From contig CM054177.1 in assembly GCA_028829895.1 (NCBI GenBank), positions 39,243,564-39,307,563 on the forward strand: a stretch of 64,000 bases of DNA. Reading direction: 5' to 3'. The translations under genes and the position numbers were made by a program. This stretch comes from Sinotaia quadrata (Eukaryota; Mollusca; Gastropoda; Architaenioglossa; Viviparidae). Below the pieces are notes generated by a model. It did not search any database, was not told where the DNA came from, and was given only the letters and a program-made list of their open reading frames with translations. Shown here one piece after another: positions 58,559 to 64,000 of this stretch. Position 1 is the first letter of the stretch, and every line of letters starts with the position of its first letter.

Positions 58559-59340
58559 AATGTGTATTTGCGTATGAATTTGAAAGAACACTTGTGTGCA
58601 TACATTACATTGTTTCAATAAAACACACATCCAAAATCCACTTAATTTTTTTTTCTAAATTATTTTTCTCACAAAGTATTACTATTTCATATGTTTATCA
58701 AAGCACTGGATGATATTTTAAAATTCCGATATTTCAAATGTATGGTTATAATAATAATACATTTGATTTTGCTTGTAATCAATATCACCATGATAACCAA
58801 TATATGAATTATATGTTTTTAACATCTTATTAAATTTCCAACCAGAGCAGAGCTATTGAATGTTGCTTCTCCTACCAGGAACGATATCAGTGACTGCTGC
58901 CAAGGACTGAAATGGATTCTGGGATACAATAGCTAACAGTCTCTGGGGTCGATGACAGCGCTACCTTTCGTTGTGGGTTTGTTTTTGAACGTGTTTCATT
59001 CAGGTCCGTTATGTGGACTAGTCTGGAAAGTACACCACTGCCAAGCGCTCCAAGTCACATTCCACAATGATATTGCAAGATTTTGCGTACGGCGATTACT
59101 AACCTCTTCTTAAACAAAAACGATCTATGAAAATTATTTAAGACAACAATATTAATAACATTAAGAGAACAGTTAATAATAGTGACTATTGACTTCAAAC
59201 AACTTTTTTTTTAATGAGAGCTATTGATGAATAATGTATATTAAAGTGTGGATAACGTATTACGAATATTAAGAATGGTTATAACCTATATAAACTATTA
59301 AGAATGATTCAATAATGATTCCTTTAGAGGATGATATTTA
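58559..59340. other. Unique AT-rich sequence, no gene recognised
   Basis: A GC-richer part at 58850-59060 has no convincing ORF. The rest is AT-rich with ATTAAGAAT words. Confidence 0.4.
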
Positions 59341-59349
59341 AAAGGCAGA

Positions 59350-59612
59350 AATAATGACAGTAGTGATAATTTTCTAAGAGTGACTGATAATGACAGTAAT
59401 GATAACTTTCTAAGAATGACTGATAATGACAGTAATGATAACTTTCTAAGAATGACTGATAATGACAGTAATGACAACTTTCTAAGAATGATTGATAATG
59501 TCCTGTAATGATAACTTTCTAAGAATGACTGATAATGATATTAATGATAACTTTCTAAGAATGACTGATAATGACAGTAATGATAACTTTCTAAGAATGA
59601 CTGATAATGAAG
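59350..59612. repeat. 36-bp minisatellite (7 copies)
   Basis: Units contain AATGATAACTTTCTAAGAAT and GACTGATAATGACAG. Confidence 0.94.
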
Positions 59613-60439
59613 ACTACTGAGTACATTAAATTAATGAATCTACGCAGGACATGTTTAATAATAAAGAAATCGACAAGATGATTATTAATAATAATTATCA
59701 TAGGGCTAGTATTTAAGATGATGTCTTCACGATTGTTCGTTGCAATGACTATCTCGAGACAATTAATCGTTATTAATGACAACCTTTCAATCATTAATAA
59801 TGACAGCTTTCAACGAATTATTAATAATGATCCATACTCAAGACAATCAATAGTGATCAATGATGGTAAATTCCGACTGATCTTTACCCCCGATGGTAAT
59901 ATAACAATAATTACCTATGGACGATTATAATGATAATTGCCTTGGTAACATAAAATGTAGTAATGTTTGAAATAGTTCCTTGAAATAAACTTGGATACGT
60001 CCTCTGATAGGCACTGAACTCGGTAAACTTTAAGAAATTACAAATCAAGTCGACTAAGACATACTACTTATTCAAAGTGTGTATGAAGCTGGACCTACTG
60101 TTAGAAAATAAACTCTTCTCAGGAATGACTTTAAACAGCAACACTCTCATTAATAATGATAAAACCATTAATGAAATAATGCTACTGCTCTTCACAATAA
60201 TGATAGAAATGATAATACTAACAACAATAGTTATGTTAACAGTTTATGCATTAAAAGTTAAAACTTTGGCGTGAGAGCAAGGAAATGCAAGGGTATTAAT
60301 ATTACCAATATGATTGAATACATATCCTATGAATGCAGTAATTGTCTTTACCATTATTGTACTGGTCCTACTTGACTTATTGCTTAAGAAGTCTTTTAGT
60401 GTCCCACTGCCAATCCCAAAAAAATCGAGATACCCGAGA
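59613..60439. other. Unique AT-rich sequence rich in ATTAATAAT words
   Basis: Short ORFs at 59718-59930 and 60077-60274 have no motif and look like chance frames in TAATGA-rich DNA. Confidence 0.4.
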
Positions 60440-60640
60440 TAACATCATGAATGGAGTAACTGCCAGGCAGGGTCTTTCTCGTCAATCAGACGCCGATACG
60501 GTTCTGTATCTTGTGTCATGTTTGATTGGCTGATTGCGGGTATCGTATGTCACGTTTGAGTGATTCCGATTAAAAGCCCGGATCGCAAAAAAAGTGTTCT
60601 TTTAACTGTGATGGAGGTGTGCACAGCTTGAACACTATCT
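60440..60640 (+). promoter_or_regulatory. Promoter-like island upstream of the 35-bp array
   Basis: CpG-containing sequence includes TTGATTGGCTGATTG (inverted CCAAT), TATGTCACG, and GATTAAAAGCCCGGATCGC, which resembles a TATA-type core followed by a start region. The transcript would run directly into the 35-bp tandem array whose three forward frames are all open. It could equally be the U3-R of an LTR. No experimental support is visible. Confidence 0.25.
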
Positions 60641-60819
60641 GAACATATACGATTCTATATATTTCTTTCGACACTATTACTGTCGACGCTACTAGTGTGG
60701 ACACAACAATATTGCTTTGGAACTTTCATTGTGGACGCTCGTACTTTCGACAGTATCATCTTGTATATTGCTAATTTGTTCATCGCACTTCGACACTATT
60801 ACATTGTGTACTATTTCTT

Positions 60820-61260
60820 TGGCCAATATTATCTCGCATACTACTATTCTATTTTGGACAATATTATCTCGCATACTACTATTCTATTTTGGCCAATATT
60901 ATCTCGCATACTACTATTCTATTTTGGACAATATTATCTCGCATACTACTATTCTATTTTGGACAATATTATCTCGCATACTACTATTCTATTTTGGACA
61001 ATATTATCTCGCATACTACTATTCTATTTTGGCCAATATTATCTCGCATACTACTATTCTATTTTGGCCAATATTATCTTGCATACTACTATTCAGTTTT
61101 GGACAATATTACTTTGGTTATTTTATGTGGACAATTTGGATAATAAAAATTACTATTCTATTTTGGCCAATATTATCTCGCATACTACTATTCTATTTTG
61201 TCCAATTTTATCTCGCATACTACTATTCTATTTTGGACAATATTACTTTGGTCATTTTAA
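60820..61260. repeat. 35-bp minisatellite (about 11 copies) open in all three forward frames
   Basis: Units contain CGCATACTACTATTCTATTT and TGGACAATATTATCT, or TGGCCAATATTATCT. Since 35 is not a multiple of three, every frame cycles through the same three phases, and none of the phases contains a stop. This gives overlapping frames of 203, 187 and 84 codons. Confidence 0.96.
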
Positions 61261-61327
61261 CTTGGACAATTTCACTTTAGGAAAAAAATACTTTGGTCCC
61301 TTTTAACTGGGACAATTTCACTTTAGA

Positions 61328-62745
61328 CAGTGTGGCAGAGTAAATGTGCCTCTCCCTATTTTAAAATTTAATTGTTATATAAACTTTTTAATTGTCAGAG
61401 TGAACCGACCTTGGGCACTCCTTATGATGGTATTTGTGAAAGTGTCTGATTCGAAATAAACCTCGAGTTGAGAATATTCAAGAAAATGCTGATATAGTGC
61501 AAACCAGCGAACGAGACCAGCCAATGGACTGAGACTAAAACGTTTACTTCATGAGAATAAATATATTGTCTGATCACTTTGAATTTGGAGTGGCAAGAAG
61601 AAGTCTGATTTGAAAGGCAGCTGTTAGCTTGATGGTTCAGTGAGAATGGACTTAAAAATATTTAATGTACTTTTGCTATTGATATGTTATACTTGTGTTT
61701 TATATAGAGATGTACTATGTGAGATGACTTTATTTGTACACATGTTTGAACTAACACTTGACATTGTTTTGATATACTGTATTTATTATGGTTTAATAAA
61801 TAATGTTGCAGGAAACTGTAGGTTGAGATTGGAATGAAGAAAGAATGGAGTTATAAAGTGATAAACTAGAATCTTAGCGTTTGCTCCTTAATTATATTTT
61901 TCAGTGAGCAATCAGCCTTTCCAGTTGCCTATTTTCATGTGTTGTTTAAGTCTACTGGTTCACTGGCTAAGGACCACTTTGACCTGGGAGATACAGGAAT
62001 CATCTGCAAAAGTGTTTGTAAGTGTAAAGAGGATACACTACACTCTATTTGATGTAGGTGGTAAAGTATGCTCACTACATTGAGAAAATTTCTGGTATGG
62101 GGGAATACTAGAAATTACTACAATTGCTGATAAGATGGAAAAGACCCAGGTTGACTATGAGAAACCTAGTGGCAAATTCCGTTTCACTGTAAGGACAGGA
62201 AATAAACTGAACTGCAATTTGTGACACTGTGGCAAAGCATGTGAAGGACTGTTAACACCATGCTGAATCAGATTTTGTAAAGGGTATTATTGCTTATCTC
62301 TAAAATAACTCCATTTCTGTTTTCTGATAAGACTATCCTGTGATTTGTGATGACTCTATTGTTGAATTGTATTTTATGCATAAGACAACTCCGTAATTAT
62401 AAAATTATCCGAACGAGGGTTTATAGAAATGTCGATGTCAAGTAATCTAATTTCATTGTATTTGTCATATGATTATTTGATTGTTAATTTAATAAATTTA
62501 TTATTAAATTTATTAATCTTCTTATGCATATTGGTAATCTTATATTGGGGAAGAAAGTAGGTGGAGAGGGTCTCGCTAAATATAGATTAAAGTCGGATTT
62601 GTCTTCTCTTTTAATAAGATGTTTTCCACTTACGGAATATTGTGTGACAGTAAATAGTTATCTTTAATATTATGGAAAAGAGAAAACATTTACAGCATCC
62701 ATATATCCACCAAGTGAGAGAAACAAGGGGTGTCTGCTGGAAGAT
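61328..62745 (+). mobile_element. Interspersed family 'R1', copy E (near full length, 3' end replaced)
   Basis: The copy starts with CAGTGTGGCAGAG right after a 35-bp tandem array, then TGTGCCTCTCC, GAACGAGACCAGCCAATGG, GAATTTGGAGTGGC, TTTTGCTATTGATATGTTAT, TTGCAGGAAACTGTAGG, AATAACTCCATTTCTG, TTTAATAAATTTATTA and CCAAGTGAGAGAA. It aligns block by block with copy B on the other strand. After GTGTCTGCTGGA the expected tail is replaced by a 25-bp tandem repeat (62740-62835). The opening CAGTG is typical of many hAT-superfamily ends, but transposase-independent evidence is lacking. It is non-coding. Confidence 0.75.
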
Positions 62746-62840
62746 GAAATAGTGTTGATGATGTCACGATGAAATAGTGTTGATGATGTCACGATGAAAT
62801 AGTGGTGATGATGTCACGATGAAATAATGTTGATGATGAG
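62740..62840. repeat. 25-bp tandem repeat (4 copies)
   Basis: Units of GATGAAATAGTGTTGATGAT plus GTCAC, replacing the expected 3' tail of R1 copy E. Confidence 0.93.
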
Positions 62841-62954
62841 AATTAATTGTCAGGGTCAATGAATTGCTTCATTAGTTATAGTAATTATTTTCAAACACTT
62901 AACGTAATTGGAAATAAAACATTACAAGTGGACTACGTATTCATACACACAGTA

Positions 62955-63095
62955 TTACGTTGCCAACAAAATACATATTAATTAACAAACAGTGCCAGGC
63001 TACGGAACTTGGCAAGAAAGTACGTATTAATTAATAAACAGTGCCAGGCTACGGAACTTGGCAAGAAAGTACATATTAATTAACAAACAGTCTTG
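62955..63095. repeat. About 61-bp tandem repeat (2.5 copies)
   Basis: Units contain ATTAATTAACAAACAGTGCC and AGGCTACGGAACTTGGCAAG. Confidence 0.93.
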
Positions 63096-63164
63096 TTGCA
63101 ATACAGAGTTAATCAAACATGTGATTAAGAAGTTTTTAAAAAATAGATAAAATTAAAATAGAAC

Positions 63165-63400
63165 GTGTCTGAGAATTGCATTATAAGGTGGTTAATGTTA
63201 ATAAAGGACTTGTGAGTGAAAAGTGCATGATAAGGGAGTCAATTCCATTACAGGACTTGTGAGTGAGAATTGCACAATAAAGTTGCTAATGCTAAGAAAG
63301 GACTTGTAAGGTAATTAATGCTGATAATCGGACTTGTGCGTGAGATAAAATGCTGAATCGACAATGCTAAGTAGTTAATTATCGATAATCGGAATTGAGT
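63165..63400. repeat. Degenerate 45-65-bp repeat
   Basis: Words GGACTTGTGAGTGA, AATTGCA and GCTAATGTTAATAA-like stretches recur four times. Confidence 0.7.
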
Positions 63401-63695
63401 GAAGTCAGGCGCTTGATCAGATTCGTTGGTGTGAAAAAAATGGGTCAACATTTCGGCATTTCTTTATAAATTGAAAGAGAAAGCGTGAAAATGTATTCGA
63501 TATTTGTATTTTCACTTACAGAAATATGAATCGTCATATTTACTTCTTTAGACCAAAGGGAATCATCATTATACTTACTATTTCTGTACATACTTCTCAG
63601 ATAATATGAAGACGTACTGACTGTGGTTCATGTACACACTTCTTAGGTAAATCCATTGTCGCATAGAGAGCATTTCACTAGATTTCTTTCAGTGC
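63401..63695. other. Unique sequence, nothing recognised
   Basis: No ORF, array or RNA gene. Confidence 0.4.
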
Positions 63696-63699
63696 TCAG

Positions 63700-63985
63700 C
63701 TACATTAAAGGTGTCATAAAGTTGTTAGAGAGTCCATACTCAGGTGACGTTAAGGTGTCATAAGGTTGTTAGAGAGTCCATACTCAGGTGACGTTAAGGT
63801 GTCATAAAGTTGTTAGAGTCCATACTCAGGTGACGTTAGGTGTCATAAAGTTGTTAGAGAGTCCATACTCAGGTGACGTTAAGGTGTCATAAGGTTGTTA
63901 GAGAGTCCATACTCAGGTGACGTTAGGTGTCATAAAGTTGTTAGAGAGTCCATACTCAGGTGACGTTAAGATGTAATAAAGTTAT
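63700..63985. repeat. 42-44-bp minisatellite (about 6.5 copies), reaching the right edge
   Basis: Units contain GGTGTCATAAAGTTGTTAGA and GAGTCCATACTCAGGTGACG. Copies differ mainly by small deletions (GTTAGG for GTTAAGG). Confidence 0.96.
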
Positions 63986-64000
63986 CTGATGTGCCCAGAC

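Noticed and set aside
60695..61306. Three overlapping forward ORFs up to 203 codons
   Set aside because: The 35-bp unit lacks stops in every phase, so openness carries no coding information. Kept only as a finding.
61640..61837. 65-codon ORF in R1 copy E with a hydrophobic start
   Set aside because: The corresponding positions in copies B and C contain stops and indels, so the frame is not conserved in the family.

Overview
The window looks like AT-rich intergenic or intronic DNA from an invertebrate animal. The evidence is eukaryotic: RTE-type LINE, Ty3/gypsy and hAT transposon remnants, candidate exons bounded by splice sites, long (CTAT)n, (CA)n and (GT)n microsatellites, and no bacterial-style operons. 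The transposon mix and minisatellite load fit a lophotrochozoan such as a mollusc, but that assignment is inference from pattern only. No complete host gene is visible, and no tRNA, rRNA or CRISPR array was recognised.

The dominant component is tandem repetition. About 80 arrays with unit lengths from 24 to about 95 bp, plus microsatellites, add up to roughly 40% of the window by my own summing of array lengths. Neighbouring arrays are mostly unrelated in sequence. Almost all of the longer open reading frames are translations of such arrays and are not genes. The largest arrays are a 29-bp unit over about 1.7 kb (42.95-44.7 kb), a 30/25-bp unit over about 1.2 kb (36.97-38.2 kb), a degenerate array with a 58-bp core (25.0-26.0 kb), a 48/54-bp unit (54.14-54.85 kb) and a strikingly uniform 84-bp unit in seven copies (27.44-28.03 kb).

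Mobile elements: (i) an RTE-like LINE at 7.72-9.77 kb keeps endonuclease motifs but has frameshifts, stops and an internal deletion that removes most of the reverse transcriptase; (ii) a Ty3/gypsy RT-RNase H fragment at 16.38-16.75 kb sits inside a 24-bp minisatellite; (iii) a broken hAT (ZBED-like) transposase lies at 22.66-23.43 kb; (iv) a non-coding interspersed family occurs five times: two near-full-length copies of about 1.4-1.7 kb (minus 11347-13045, plus 61328-62745), a large partial copy (plus 49205-50535) and two shorter copies (plus 9780-10125, minus about 56210-56545). I recognised this family only by comparing the copies with each other. Its possible hAT-like ends are an inference.

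Possible host-gene pieces: a minus-strand exon at 24831-24975 with a consensus acceptor and donor that encodes a secretion-signal-like N-terminus; a plus-strand phase-0 exon at 14330-14536; a plus-strand exon-like, non-coding, GC-richer segment at 21748-21900 with a CRE palindrome; and GC-richer promoter- or LTR-like islands near 20.5, 31.0-32.2 and 60.4-60.7 kb. None can be joined into a gene model from this window alone. No new multi-gene system was found. The most notable structures are the interspersed family with its internal tandem expansion, and the 75-bp perfect inverted repeat at 49.1-49.3 kb.
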